Translations under genes and position numbers: made by a program
Part shown: one piece after another, positions 7,303-16,949 of the stretch
How positions within the stretch are numbered: the stretch's first letter is position 1
How the letters are laid out: the number at the start of each line of letters is the position of its first letter
Notes under the pieces: model-generated
What the model saw: the letters and a program-made list of their open reading frames with translations, nothing else
The model's database searches: none
What the model was told of the DNA's origin: nothing
Assembly: GCA_011051755.1 (NCBI GenBank)
Contig: DRKN01000177.1
Location: 1-46,097, forward strand
Direction: 5' to 3'
From: Gammaproteobacteria bacterium
Lineage (GTDB): Bacteria > Pseudomonadota > Gammaproteobacteria > SZUA-152
Length of the DNA: 46,097 nucleotides

Positions 7303-7614
7303 TTATGCCTCAAGGTCAAGTGTGATTACCGCGCCGGTTTTTATTCGGCGCACGATGCCACGGAACAGCATGGTTCCGCCGCGATTGATGGTGACGGCAG
7401 CGCGCAGCACGTCACCTGAGAATCGGTTTGTCAGCTCACCATCCCCGTTGTCAATGGTGATGCTCGCATTCGGCGTCTCGCCGCCGCTGATGCGCAGGGA
7501 GGAGCGTATTTCGCTCACATCCACCAGTCGGCGCCAGCGGTTATCAACATCCGGCGCATCGATGCCGGAGTAAAACGCCATGGACGGTTCTGACTGAATG
7601 ATGATGTTCATCAC
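7303..7614 (-). CDS. small tail/baseplate protein
   Basis: 103 residues: FYSGIDAPDVDNRWRRLVDV, SSLRISGGETPNASITIDNG, FRGIVRRIKTGAVITLDLEA. The pattern of paired strands with a final 'R-G-V-R' and 'ITLDLEA' is like N-terminal pieces of baseplate hub proteins, where a full-length hub might have been split. Overlaps the upstream 261-aa gene by 4 bp; start either 7614 or the next methionine. Confidence 0.75.
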   Translation of the reverse strand: MMNIIIQSEPSMAFYSGIDAPDVDNRWRRLVDVSEIRSSLRISGGETPNASITIDNGDGELTNRFSGDVLRAAVTINRGGTMLFRGIVRRIKTGAVITLDLEA

Positions 7615-8393
7615 AGGTTCCTGAACGCCGTTTCTTTCATAAAGATGTGAACGTCCTCATAGTCTTTTATGTCATTCACGCAGTCATTGAACCCAACAAG
7701 TGTTGGGCATGTTCCGTACCCTGATGATGTGCATGACGCCTCATACACCTCAAGCACCGCCGTTCCTCCGGAATTGGGTACTGCATCGCCCTTTGTGATG
7801 GTCGTTGCCGATGAATAATCAGGCTCTGTGCCTAGCGTTCCAGCCGTAGTGCATAGGGCCGTTACATATCGGTAGTCATAGTTGTTTGCATCAGTAAAAT
7901 TCGAGCTTGTGATTTTCACGTAATGTCCAACCGGTACATACAACCCTTCTGACCAATCGCACGTCATCGTATAAATGACTGAATCGCTCTCATATCCAGT
8001 TTTCGACTGGCCATTGGCCGCGATATTCTCCGCCAGCGTCTCATCCCACAGCACCAGCGGGAGCCTTTCCATGCACTCCCAGACCACGGTTCCATCCGTG
8101 ACCGTGCCGCCGATTGCTGTGGGGAATGTCACCGAACCCGCCCCGGTGGTGCCGGCCTGAACGCAGGTATAGCGGAAATCCCCGTCCTCGATGCTGTCCC
8201 CGTAGGCATACGCCGTGGACGCGGCGCGGGCTGGCCATTCGTATTCCCCGGCAAAGATTTTGTTCAGGGCGCTGATGAGCAGGTCAGTGTTTTTGTCCCA
8301 GACGTAACCATTCCCTTCCCAGTGCGCGTCTCTTGCTCCTTTGAGCAGCATCAGCACTTTTTCGAGGCGGATTGTGTATTTGTCAGCGGCCAT
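7611..8393 (-). CDS. tail protein sharing a module with the 1135-aa protein
   Basis: 260 residues from ATG 8393, chosen because it makes a TGATG overlap with the stop of the large upstream gene. It contains two segments also found inside that protein: AASTAYAYGDSIEDGDFRY with GTVTDGTVVWEC, and TLGTEPDYSSATTITKGDAV with NSGGTAVLEV. The first resembles carbohydrate-binding (CBM5/12-like) repeats of phage fibres. It probably arose by duplication of a piece of its neighbour. Virion tail component; precise role unknown. Confidence 0.78.
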   Translation of the reverse strand: MAADKYTIRLEKVLMLLKGARDAHWEGNGYVWDKNTDLLISALNKIFAGEYEWPARAASTAYAYGDSIEDGDFRYTCVQAGTTGAGSVTFPTAIGGTVTDGTVVWECMERLPLVLWDETLAENIAANGQSKTGYESDSVIYTMTCDWSEGLYVPVGHYVKITSSNFTDANNYDYRYVTALCTTAGTLGTEPDYSSATTITKGDAVPNSGGTAVLEVYEASCTSSGYGTCPTLVGFNDCVNDIKDYEDVHIFMKETAFRNL

Positions 8394-11300
8394 CAGTACA
8401 CCCACCCGTTCAGCGTCATTTCAAACTCGATTTCCTCCCGTCCAGGACAACTGAACGTCCAGAAGTCGGAGAAGTCCACATCATCAGGGAACGTCACCAT
8501 GGCGGCGTAATCCGGATTGTCGGTTGCCGGGATGAACACGGCTGGCCAGTCACCACCCGATTTGTGGGCGTCGATTCCAGCTTCCAGCGCCTCCGCCTCC
8601 GCCCGGGTGATGAACCCCTCCCAGATGACCTTCCAGCCGCGCGCCTTGCCATACAGCGCCGCAGACGGATTCACGCCGTTTCCACGGTTCATGTTCCAGC
8701 TGGATTTTCTCGATGCGTTGTTGCCCGGCGCGTCGAACTCCAGCCCCATGCCGGCCCACAGCCAGCCAATCTCCGCATCCGGTGCGTTCGTGATGGTCAC
8801 GGTCAGCGTGGGCGAACTCAGCACAGGGTCGAACAGCAGCACCATCACCCCGTCCCTGACGGTCATCGGCCATGTGTCCGTGCCGTCGGTCACACTGACG
8901 GTAGCGGATGAGGGCAGCGTGTGCATGGCGATGGCCAGGGTATCGACGTTGCCGGATGTCGGCAGCGTGATCGTTGTTCCGGTGCCATCCCATGCGTACC
9001 GCCCATCGTCCGGGTGCTGGGCGGATGAAATCGCGTGGGGCTGGTAGGCGGTGAACGAGGCGGAATCACCAGCCACGAATGAGGGGCAGGCCCCATCCTC
9101 AAACGTCACCGACAGGCCATCCACCAGCGACGTAGCGCCGATGTCGGCAGGCGCAGACCACGACCCGCCATCCTGCCGCCAGCGGAACTGGCCAGTTTCC
9201 ACGCAGAAGGTGAAGGTGTCGCCAAGCTCAAACCCGATGCCGCCCGGCGTGATGCGGGCCTGAATCTGTCCGTTGTCATACAGTGCTGGCGGTGCGTTCT
9301 TGTCCACGACATAATCCGCCGTGAGGCCGTCAACAGACCCCTGAACCTGAAACGTGATTTCGTCCGTGCCGTCCACGCCGCCAACCAGATTCAGGGCGCC
9401 GGCGGCAATGGTGGACAGATAGAGCCTGTCGCCCACCTGATAGGTCGGGGGCCAACCGGCATCGCCGATGGTGAGCGTGACGGTATCGCCCTCCTGCAGT
9501 TGACCGACGCAGCTCTGGTCAACCTTGATGACGAATCCGAACTCATAAGTCGGCACAATCTCCCCGCCGGCCATTTTGACGGAGTGGTATTCCTGATTGG
9601 TGAACGCCGGCAGATACCCGCCGGTATCCGGCACCCACCAGTAATCCGAGCCGTTATCCGGCCAGCATTTGTTCTGGTTTCCTGCGGCATCCGGGTACAC
9701 TTCAGCGGCTGCCAGGATTTCCTCGTAATGTTCTGACATATACGCCAGCACACTAAGATGATGTGCGCTTCCGCATGTTGGTACTGGGAACCCAGTCAAT
9801 GTTGGGCATGATGAATCGCTCGAAACGCAAAATACAGACTCCACTTCCAATACCGCCGTTCCGCCGGAATTAGGAACAGACTCTCCTTTTGTGATGCTCG
9901 TTGCTGTGGAGTAGTCAGGCTCATCCCCCAGCGTTCCACCTGTCGTCACCCGGCAAATGACCTCAATATAACCGCCAACCTTATCGTTATTCACCCGTAC
10001 AGAATCACCAACAGCAACTGTGCATCCCTCGGCCTTTGCCCATACGACATTGATATCAGGGGCCTGTGTTTCGGTATCATCAATCTGCGAGAGCGCATCC
10101 AGCAGCTCATCCCACCAGACAAGCGGTTTTTTGGCCATGCAAATCCAGACCACGGTTCCGTCCGTGACCGTTTCCCCGATTTTCGTGGGGAATGTGGGCG
10201 CTGATGCGCCGCTGGTGCCGTCGTTTTCCGCCCGGTAGCGGTAGTCACCGGACTGGATGGAATCGCCCTCGGAATAAGCCGTGCTGGCCGCCCATTCGTC
10301 CCAGCTGGTGGTTCCCGTGAATATCCCGGCCAGCAGGGACAGCATCACGTCATGGGGTTCGCCGTACCGGGCAGACGTGGTGTTGAATTCGCCAGTCAGT
10401 CGCGCGTCCGCCCGGTCTTTGCGGATGGTGTATTCGGGGTTTGCCGTAGTGGCCTGGGCCTCGTCACCGAACAGGCAGGTTCCTGGCAGCGACAGGTACG
10501 GCACGGACTCGCACGGGCAGTCTGTCGTGGGGCGCTTGGTGTACACCCACTTGATGACCCCATCCACCGCATCCGGGCCAAGCTGCAGGGCATCCACACA
10601 GACCGCCGGCGGGTTGCCGGATTGCCGGTCGGCATAGGATACGGTGGCGGAGATATCCCCGGTCTGCCACTCGGTGTAGCCCTCGGGGAGTTTCTGCGGG
10701 ATTCGCAGCGTGAACTTCCCGGGGGCGTCATAGAGGACATTGGTTATCAGCGTGCCCAGGTCTCCAGAGACAGAACCTGACAGCTTCCACTTCTCCCGGC
10801 CAACACCAGCGCCGTTCTTGCGCTCAACGGCGTAACATTCGGCGGTAATCAGCTCGGTATTCGCCGATGCACCTGCAGAGTAATCCACAAACCCGGTGGC
10901 ATAGGGCGAGCCGTCCCCGCTGGTGCTGTCCACTCTGGCATCGGTGCGGGTGCGCAGGTCAAGCACAGCCTGGGGGTTATCGGCAATCAGGTCAGGTGAG
11001 ATGACACCAACCACCTCAACCAGCGCGGACGGATTGTCGCGAATCTGCGACAGCAGGTCATACAGCGTCACCACCCCGGTATAGTTCTCCGTCGTCACGC
11101 CGTCGGTAATCGTCACCGTGCGGGAGCCGGAGACAAATTTCACCGCATCACCCGCTGAATGTTCCATGGCGATTTCCGGCATGAACCGATAGTTCCACTT
11201 GCCGTCCTTGTAATACTTCCACTGCCGGTAGATGGTGGAATCTGAGCCGATTGTCAGGCGCTTGGCGGATGCAGGGATTTCCGTCTCGGTGCCAACCGCC

Positions 11301-11800
11301 GTATCCCAGTCGTACCCGACGCCCTGCACGATTTCAGCTCCTGCGCTCAGGGACTCCAGCAGGCTGTAACTGGTGGAGGCCTCAGTGATGCCTGACTGGT
11401 CAACCGTGATGCTGACGCTATTACCCGCCGCACCTGACGACAGCGCCCGCAATACGACTCCCTCTATCTGTGCCTCTGCGGTGGCCGTGTCCACACCAAG
11501 GTCAATGACCACCATCTGCCATTTCTGCGGCGTCGCGCCCGCCAGAACCGCCATATCCGACATTTGGCCGGAACCCACACCAGCAAATGACGGCTGGGTG
11601 ATTCGGTTGGAGCCGCCGGAGACAATCTCAACGTCGATATCGGTATCAGCGCCGCCCGTATATGGCCCTGTGAGCGAGATTCTGCCGTTACCTGACCGAC
11701 TGACCGCCGTGCGCTTGATGGCGCTGCTCGGCTTTACTGAGCTGGCAGACGGGCCGGTTATGGCCTGATTGTTGTCAGTGAGGATTCGCTGTACTGTCAT
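8393..11800 (-). CDS. large tail-tip protein, 1135 residues
   Basis: The largest protein after none other in the tail group; it follows the tape measure gene directly with a 4-bp overlap, the usual place of tail-tip/central tail proteins. Beta-rich throughout, with repeated domain types: an early Ser/Gly-rich part (ISLTGPYTGGADTDIDVEIV), a middle module WAASTAYSEGDSIQSGDYRY with VTDGTVVWIC shared with the next gene, and a C-terminal part containing FDPVLSSPTLTVTITNAPDA that ends with DVDFSDFWTFSCPGREEIEF. The ending resembles lambda-like minor tail proteins that cap the tape measure. No catalytic motif seen. Confidence 0.8.
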   Translation of the reverse strand: MTVQRILTDNNQAITGPSASSVKPSSAIKRTAVSRSGNGRISLTGPYTGGADTDIDVEIVSGGSNRITQPSFAGVGSGQMSDMAVLAGATPQKWQMVVIDLGVDTATAEAQIEGVVLRALSSGAAGNSVSITVDQSGITEASTSYSLLESLSAGAEIVQGVGYDWDTAVGTETEIPASAKRLTIGSDSTIYRQWKYYKDGKWNYRFMPEIAMEHSAGDAVKFVSGSRTVTITDGVTTENYTGVVTLYDLLSQIRDNPSALVEVVGVISPDLIADNPQAVLDLRTRTDARVDSTSGDGSPYATGFVDYSAGASANTELITAECYAVERKNGAGVGREKWKLSGSVSGDLGTLITNVLYDAPGKFTLRIPQKLPEGYTEWQTGDISATVSYADRQSGNPPAVCVDALQLGPDAVDGVIKWVYTKRPTTDCPCESVPYLSLPGTCLFGDEAQATTANPEYTIRKDRADARLTGEFNTTSARYGEPHDVMLSLLAGIFTGTTSWDEWAASTAYSEGDSIQSGDYRYRAENDGTSGASAPTFPTKIGETVTDGTVVWICMAKKPLVWWDELLDALSQIDDTETQAPDINVVWAKAEGCTVAVGDSVRVNNDKVGGYIEVICRVTTGGTLGDEPDYSTATSITKGESVPNSGGTAVLEVESVFCVSSDSSCPTLTGFPVPTCGSAHHLSVLAYMSEHYEEILAAAEVYPDAAGNQNKCWPDNGSDYWWVPDTGGYLPAFTNQEYHSVKMAGGEIVPTYEFGFVIKVDQSCVGQLQEGDTVTLTIGDAGWPPTYQVGDRLYLSTIAAGALNLVGGVDGTDEITFQVQGSVDGLTADYVVDKNAPPALYDNGQIQARITPGGIGFELGDTFTFCVETGQFRWRQDGGSWSAPADIGATSLVDGLSVTFEDGACPSFVAGDSASFTAYQPHAISSAQHPDDGRYAWDGTGTTITLPTSGNVDTLAIAMHTLPSSATVSVTDGTDTWPMTVRDGVMVLLFDPVLSSPTLTVTITNAPDAEIGWLWAGMGLEFDAPGNNASRKSSWNMNRGNGVNPSAALYGKARGWKVIWEGFITRAEAEALEAGIDAHKSGGDWPAVFIPATDNPDYAAMVTFPDDVDFSDFWTFSCPGREEIEFEMTLNGWVY

Positions 11801-14355
11801 CCGCTCAGTTTCCCGAATTCAGATACATAGGGCTGGATGGAACGGGCAATGGCCTTGCCGTCCAGGATTACCGTGGTCTCGATGTTCCCTGACGCGCTGA
11901 CCGACGTTTCCGATGTGCTGGGTGACTTGTCCCCAAACCGCTTTCTCGTCGTTGTCGCCGTGGTTCCCGATGCCTGCGCCGCCGCCTGGTCGGCCTTGAG
12001 GTTCGCCACTTTGATGGCGTGTATCTTCTCCAGCAGCGCCAGCGACTCTTTCAGCCGCTGCAGCGCGAGCGCATCCCCGGCTTCCTGCGCGGCGTTTATC
12101 TGCTCCAGCAGTTCGAGCCGCTTCTGTTCGTATTGCCGGTTTTCGATGGCTAGCAGGTTGCCATTGAGCCTGTCCAGTTCGTTTTGCAGGCTTGTCAGCG
12201 TGGCCAGGGCGCTCTGGTCAAGTGCCTCTGTTGCCCGCCGCAGGTCATCAACCTGGGCCCTGATGCCGTCCAGCCGGGCCTTGTCCAGCAGGTTGTAGCT
12301 CACCAATGCCTGCTCAATGGATTTCGCCTGGTCCTCTGTCAGACCCTTGAGTGAGCCAAGGCGATCCTCCAGCCGCGCAGCGGCATCTTCCTGGGCCAAA
12401 AATGACCGCTTCACTACCAGCCCCGCCGTCTCGACAGCTATCATCCAGCGGTTCACATCGCCGGTTGCCTGGGCATATGCCGTGCGCATGTGGTCAATCT
12501 GCTGGTTCAGTGATGCAATCTCCGCGCTGTTGTCCTGTGCGGCCCTTGCGGAGGCGTCAAACGACGTGACCATGGCACCGCCGGCGCGGTTGATGCTCTC
12601 GACCATGCCATCAAAAGCCGTCATTGCCGTATCAGACAGGGCGCTCATTTCCTCGCGCCAGAACTGAAGATGAGCAATCATCTTGCCCATGACAGTCTGG
12701 GCTTCAGTGATAGCCTGATTCTGCTCCTTGACGACGCTTGTCAGCTCTTCGACAGCGGCCGTGGTATCCTTGGTGTTGTCATTGGAAGAGGATTTTTCCT
12801 CGTTGAGCTGGCGTTCTTTTTCAGCCAAAGATTCAATTTCTGCCTGAACCTTCTTTATCTCCTTGGCGTACTGCTCTTCAGACAGGATGCCTTTTTGTTT
12901 CTCAAGGTTGAGCTTTTTTTGTTGTTCGATTAACTGAACAGTTGCCAGAGCCAAATCAAAAGAGCTTTTTGCGGATTTTGCCTTTGCTATTACATCAGCA
13001 TTTGATGCAATCGCCGCTTTCTCTTGCTCCTTCCTCAGCGCTTCCTGCTGTGTTTTCAGGTCACGCATCGCGTCTGTGAGGTCAGGCAAAACAGCCGCAT
13101 TACCAGTAATTGCAGCCTTAAACAGATTCCAACCCTGGGCTGCCTGTTTCAACGCGGCATCAGCACGTTTCACCGCCTCCGCCGTCGTCTCTGCACTGTC
13201 AGAAATTCCGGTATATGCAGAGGAAATCTTGCTTAGCCCGGTTTTGATATCCTCCACATCTTCAGCAATAGACTGGCGCAGTTCGTCATTTGCTGCTGCA
13301 AGCTCATCAGCCGCCTGTTTCCACTGCTTTGACACATCGCCAAACGTGATTTTGGCCATACCTTTGTTGATGAGGTTGATGCCTTCATTGATGGCAAGGA
13401 CAACGGTCTTTATGCTGATTTGCAGGCCGTTCCATGCCACCTGTATGGCACCGAATGCACCTTTAACAGTGCGTGCCATTGCAGATACAGCAGACGATAT
13501 TTCAGATGACGAGCCTTTAACGCCAGCCGTCACCTCTTTGTAGGCATCATTGATGGCGTTCGTGGCATCTACCGCGTCGGTGGCAAACAGCTGAACAGCG
13601 TTGACCAATCTGTTCCAGTTGGCCGTCAGGGTGTTGATTTCCCCGCCACTGTTGTAGAGCTTGTTCAGCTCCGTGGCCAGCCTGGGCAGCAGCGTTTCGG
13701 CGGTGAGCTGTCCGCTTTGCAGCATTTTGTCCAGCTCTGCCGTGGTAACGCCGATGGATGCCGCCGCGGCCTGGAACGCACCGGGCAGGCGCTCACCAAG
13801 CTGTCCGCGCAATTCCTCGGCGGATACCTTCCCCTTGGAAATCATCTGCTGGACGGCCTGCAGGGCGCCCTGTGTGTCCGCCGACGACTTGCCAAGCTTG
13901 CCCATGGCCAGGGAAATGGCCTCGAATATGCGGCGGGTCTGCTCGCCCTCCAGCGCGGTGCCTTTTGAGGCCGCTGCCAGGTCGAGATAGGCCTTGGCGG
14001 CGGCCGACACACCGATGCCCATGCGCGAGGCCACATCCCGCACATAGGCCATCTCCCTGGCGGCCGCCCGGGACGAGCCAAATACCGCCTTCAGGCCAGC
14101 CTCGAGCGATTGCAGCTCGGCATTCGTCTTTACAAACGCCCTGGCGGCCAGCGCCGCTGCCGCCAGACGCAGCCCGGCGGCTACCTTGGCGGATACCGCC
14201 CGGACGCGCCCAAGGCTGGACGCGAGCCGGTCGGTATCGTTTGAGGTTTTGGCGCTCTTTCTTCCGAGCCTGTCAACCTCTTTGTTGAGGCCAAGCACAT
14301 CCCGGGTGCCATTGACAATGGCATCGATGAACAGCTTTATGGAGTACTTGGCCAC
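11797..14355 (-). CDS. tail tape measure protein
   Basis: 852 residues; fixes tail length and helps DNA enter the cell. The N-terminal 250 residues match the tape-measure domain (LGLNKEVDRLGRKSAKTSND; ELQSLEAGLKAVFGSSRAAA; QMISKGKVSAEELRGQLGER). The rest is long alpha-helical, coiled-coil-forming sequence with a Lys/Glu/Gln-rich centre and a hydrophobic patch near 280-340. At roughly 1.5 angstrom per residue it would specify a tail of about 130 nm, a siphovirus-like length. No tail-assembly chaperone pair is found between it and the tail tube gene, which lies only 8 bp upstream. Confidence 0.95.
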   Translation of the reverse strand: MAKYSIKLFIDAIVNGTRDVLGLNKEVDRLGRKSAKTSNDTDRLASSLGRVRAVSAKVAAGLRLAAAALAARAFVKTNAELQSLEAGLKAVFGSSRAAAREMAYVRDVASRMGIGVSAAAKAYLDLAAASKGTALEGEQTRRIFEAISLAMGKLGKSSADTQGALQAVQQMISKGKVSAEELRGQLGERLPGAFQAAAASIGVTTAELDKMLQSGQLTAETLLPRLATELNKLYNSGGEINTLTANWNRLVNAVQLFATDAVDATNAINDAYKEVTAGVKGSSSEISSAVSAMARTVKGAFGAIQVAWNGLQISIKTVVLAINEGINLINKGMAKITFGDVSKQWKQAADELAAANDELRQSIAEDVEDIKTGLSKISSAYTGISDSAETTAEAVKRADAALKQAAQGWNLFKAAITGNAAVLPDLTDAMRDLKTQQEALRKEQEKAAIASNADVIAKAKSAKSSFDLALATVQLIEQQKKLNLEKQKGILSEEQYAKEIKKVQAEIESLAEKERQLNEEKSSSNDNTKDTTAAVEELTSVVKEQNQAITEAQTVMGKMIAHLQFWREEMSALSDTAMTAFDGMVESINRAGGAMVTSFDASARAAQDNSAEIASLNQQIDHMRTAYAQATGDVNRWMIAVETAGLVVKRSFLAQEDAAARLEDRLGSLKGLTEDQAKSIEQALVSYNLLDKARLDGIRAQVDDLRRATEALDQSALATLTSLQNELDRLNGNLLAIENRQYEQKRLELLEQINAAQEAGDALALQRLKESLALLEKIHAIKVANLKADQAAAQASGTTATTTRKRFGDKSPSTSETSVSASGNIETTVILDGKAIARSIQPYVSEFGKLSG

Positions 14356-14363
14356 AGGTCAGG

Positions 14364-15107
14364 TCAGAACGCCAGGCGCGCCTCGTAGAACTGCGACAGC
14401 CCGGTTCCCTTGGTGGTATCCGCCAGCAGTTCACCGGCCAGGCTCAGTTCGCCATAGTCGTCACCGATGAGCGACATGGAATCCGTCGGGTCGAACTTGA
14501 TGATGTGACACACCACCACGAACGGCTTGCAGCTCTGGGCCTCGTTCAGGCCCTCGAACACCCCAATGTAGGGAATCTGGCTCTGGGTCAGGGCCTGAAT
14601 GACATCCTGCGCCAGGGGCGTGTAGTCCAGCTGGATGGTGGAACCATCCGTAATTGCCCCCGTGGACAGCGGCTCTATGCCGGCCGTGGTGCGCACATAA
14701 TCCGTGCCCTCGGTGTAAGTCGTGGTGCCCCCCCCGTCCTTGACGGTCATGGCCACATCCGGGTCAGGCACCCTGTCTGCCAGAACAAGGCCGCCAAGCT
14801 GGGCCGTGTGGGTTTCGCCCGTGATGGGCGTCGCGGAAACCGCGGTGATATCACCGAACACGGCGCGGGCCATGTTCTGTGCGCTGTAATCAGACACCTT
14901 GAAGGCCAGGTTCACCTTGGAGATGCGGCTGGACTTGTTGATGTTGCCGCCGCCGCAGCCACGGTAATTGGCCAGGGTTTTTTCTTCCACCTCGTGACCG
15001 ATGGTCAGCTCTGTGGCATTGCCCACATCGATCAGCGGGGCGGAGCCATCAGCCGGGCCGAGGCGGAAGACGCCTTTTCCGATATAACTCTTTTCTACAT
15101 AAGACAT
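14364..15107 (-). CDS. major tail tube protein
   Basis: 247 residues. Position directly upstream of the tape measure gene, size and beta-rich composition (FRLGPADGSAPLIDVGNATE, TIGHEVEEKTLANYRGCGGG, LIGDDYGELSLAGELLADTT) fit tail tube proteins of non-contractile phages. A ribosome binding site (AGGAAAGAAAA) precedes ATG 15107. Assembles into hexameric rings around the tape measure. Confidence 0.85.
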   Translation of the reverse strand: MSYVEKSYIGKGVFRLGPADGSAPLIDVGNATELTIGHEVEEKTLANYRGCGGGNINKSSRISKVNLAFKVSDYSAQNMARAVFGDITAVSATPITGETHTAQLGGLVLADRVPDPDVAMTVKDGGGTTTYTEGTDYVRTTAGIEPLSTGAITDGSTIQLDYTPLAQDVIQALTQSQIPYIGVFEGLNEAQSCKPFVVVCHIIKFDPTDSMSLIGDDYGELSLAGELLADTTKGTGLSQFYEARLAF

Positions 15108-15117
15108 TTTTCTTTCC

Positions 15118-15549
15118 TCAGTTTTCGTTGTGCCAGGTGACGATGGTCGTCACCAGGCGGGCTATGTCTGAGCCCGCCTGCTCCCGGCTGAATTGCCGCC
15201 CGCTATAGGTCAGCTTCTTCGTCAATGCACCGAGGCTGTCGTTCGGGTCAAACAGCGCCCGGATTACATCCGCCTCGATGTCATATAACGTCTGTAGGGC
15301 ATTTCCTGTTACCGGCACCAGCGCCTCGATTGCCCATTGGATTCGGTATCTGCCACGCCCGGGCAGCCTGGCAGGCTCGGTATCCGGCTCATAGCCGGTT
15401 TCTGTCACTGTCAGGCTGGGCAATCCCTCTGCCCGGTCGATGCTGCGCCAGCCCAGGGCCACGTTTTGCCCGGCATTCGTCTTGTACCCGTTCGCCACGG
15501 TGATATTGGCCAGGCGGGAAGCGATTTCCTGTGCCACTGCATAGCTCAT
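15118..15549 (-). CDS. tail terminator/minor tail protein (gpU-like)
   Basis: 143 residues. VAQEIASRLANITVANGYKT, SLTVTETGYEPDT, YRIQWAIEALVPV and DIEADVIRALFDP resemble the gpU-like tail completion family, which stops tube growth. Situated between neck and tail tube genes and overlapping its upstream neighbour by 4 bp. The role is inferred from position plus general pattern. Confidence 0.75.
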   Translation of the reverse strand: MSYAVAQEIASRLANITVANGYKTNAGQNVALGWRSIDRAEGLPSLTVTETGYEPDTEPARLPGRGRYRIQWAIEALVPVTGNALQTLYDIEADVIRALFDPNDSLGALTKKLTYSGRQFSREQAGSDIARLVTTIVTWHNEN

Positions 15550-16307
15550 CCAAATGCCCTCTTGAATCCATAGCGCATGGCGTCATCCAGGTGCTTCTTG
15601 TGCGTCCGCTCTGCCACGCCAAAAAAACGGTACCGCTTTGAATAGGACGCCGATGGCGCGAATATCAGCACCGGCTTTATGGCGCTGCCGAATGCTGTGT
15701 TGATGCGCATGTAAATGCCGGGCTGCAGATGCCGGGTTTTTTCATTGGGCCGTTGCGGATTGACGGCGAAATAGGCATAGCCGCGGCGCTTTCTGGTGCC
15801 GCGCCAGCGGCGGCGCTTGCCCTCTGCCGTGGTGTTTGCCGTGTACCCCGCGGCGGAATGGGCCTGAAACCAGGACATGATCTGCACGATCTGCCCGCGG
15901 CTCATGTTGCCGTAACGATCCAGCTTGGCGCCCTGGCCGGGCGTCGAAACCCAGCCCGTCGGCATCACGCCGGCATGCTGCAGCGCCAGCTCGAACCGCT
16001 TTATGTTTCTGCGTCCGCCAAATATCTGCGGCGCCAGGTACTTGGTGGCCGGGGTGCCCTTTGGGGCTTCATCCTTGAGCCAGACAACGGCCTGGGGGCT
16101 GTTTTTTCTGGCATAGGTCACCCGGGTGCTGTTGAGCGTCCATGGGGTCGGGTTTTTGAAAACCGACTGCATTTCCTTTTTTTCGGCATCGCGGATTTTG
16201 TTGGCCAGGTAGTTGGCCATCTGCGCGCCGGCGAAGGCGGCCTTTTTGTCGAACCGCTCCAGCTCTTTCCTCACCCGGTTGATGCCGGTAATCACGAATC
16301 CGCTCAT
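15546..16307 (-). CDS. minor tail/tail completion protein (gp10/gpZ-like)
   Basis: 253 residues, very basic (RRRWRGTRKRRGYAYFAVNP; KRYRFFGVAERTHKKHL). The start ITGINRVRKELERFDKKAAFAG is the usual beginning of HK97 gp10/lambda gpZ-type proteins, which join the tail to the connector. Overlaps both neighbours by 4 bp. Confidence 0.78.
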   Translation of the reverse strand: MSGFVITGINRVRKELERFDKKAAFAGAQMANYLANKIRDAEKKEMQSVFKNPTPWTLNSTRVTYARKNSPQAVVWLKDEAPKGTPATKYLAPQIFGGRRNIKRFELALQHAGVMPTGWVSTPGQGAKLDRYGNMSRGQIVQIMSWFQAHSAAGYTANTTAEGKRRRWRGTRKRRGYAYFAVNPQRPNEKTRHLQPGIYMRINTAFGSAIKPVLIFAPSASYSKRYRFFGVAERTHKKHLDDAMRYGFKRAFG

Positions 16308-16624
16308 TTGACCGTCACCACCTGTTCCAGGCCATCATCTGAAACCTGGGTATCCACAACGAATGACCCGCCATTGATTATCAGCTCATCGCCGATTGAC
16401 AGACGCATCCCGGGGCCGATGGACTCCAGCTCCGCCACCCTGACTGCCAGGGCCCGTACCACCTCGAGCCGCTGCCCAATGTCACCCAGCGGATCCGGGT
16501 CGATTTCTTCGATAACGGTAATGAGGTGCGCCCCGCCAGCCTGTGGGTGCCACTCTGCCTGGTCCCCGAACGTCACCTGTATCCGCTGGATGGCGTTATC
16601 CGCAATGCCGGAAAATTTACTCAT
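16304..16624 (-). CDS. head-tail joining protein
   Basis: 106 residues: VTFGDQAEWHPQAGGAHLIT, MRLSIGDELIINGGSFVVDT, ending LEQVVTVK. This small beta-rich pattern with 'G..F.V.....D' and location between lysis genes and tail-completion gene matches lambda gpFII-like head-tail joining proteins. Overlaps its neighbours. Confidence 0.7.
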   Translation of the reverse strand: MSKFSGIADNAIQRIQVTFGDQAEWHPQAGGAHLITVIEEIDPDPLGDIGQRLEVVRALAVRVAELESIGPGMRLSIGDELIINGGSFVVDTQVSDDGLEQVVTVK

Positions 16625-16949
16625 TCAGCGGCCCCTTCGGCTGGAACTCGATATGGAAGTGGGTCTTCTCTTTCACAACGTCGAACTCATCACCCAGCAC
16701 GGCCTTGAGTTCGGCGTGCAGCAGGTCAATGAGTTTTTGCGGGACACCGCGAAAAGAGATGTCCAGCGCATACCCAACATAGTGCAGGCTGGCCCGCGAA
16801 TGCTTGCTGTCAGTGCCTGACGACAGCCGGGACGCAATGCCGTGGCGGGTGAACAGGGCAACGATGAGCGTGTGCGCAATGCACATCTCCGGTTTGATAC
16901 CGCGGATGGACGCCGCGCCAGCGCCTGATTTGATGTGATGGTCAATCAT
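16617..16949 (-). CDS. endolysin, M15-type peptidoglycan peptidase
   Basis: 110 residues. Zinc peptidase of the M15/D-Ala-D-Ala carboxypeptidase-like group that would cut the peptide bridges of the cell wall. Motif S54-L-H56-Y-V-G59-Y-A-L-D63 holds the first two zinc ligands (His56, Asp63), and H97-F-H99 supplies the third. The SLHYVGYALD and HFHIEF pieces are characteristic. No signal peptide, so export would depend on the holin encoded about 1.2 kb upstream. Located inside the head/neck block rather than after the tail genes. Confidence 0.85.
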   Translation of the reverse strand: MIDHHIKSGAGAASIRGIKPEMCIAHTLIVALFTRHGIASRLSSGTDSKHSRASLHYVGYALDISFRGVPQKLIDLLHAELKAVLGDEFDVVKEKTHFHIEFQPKGPLNE

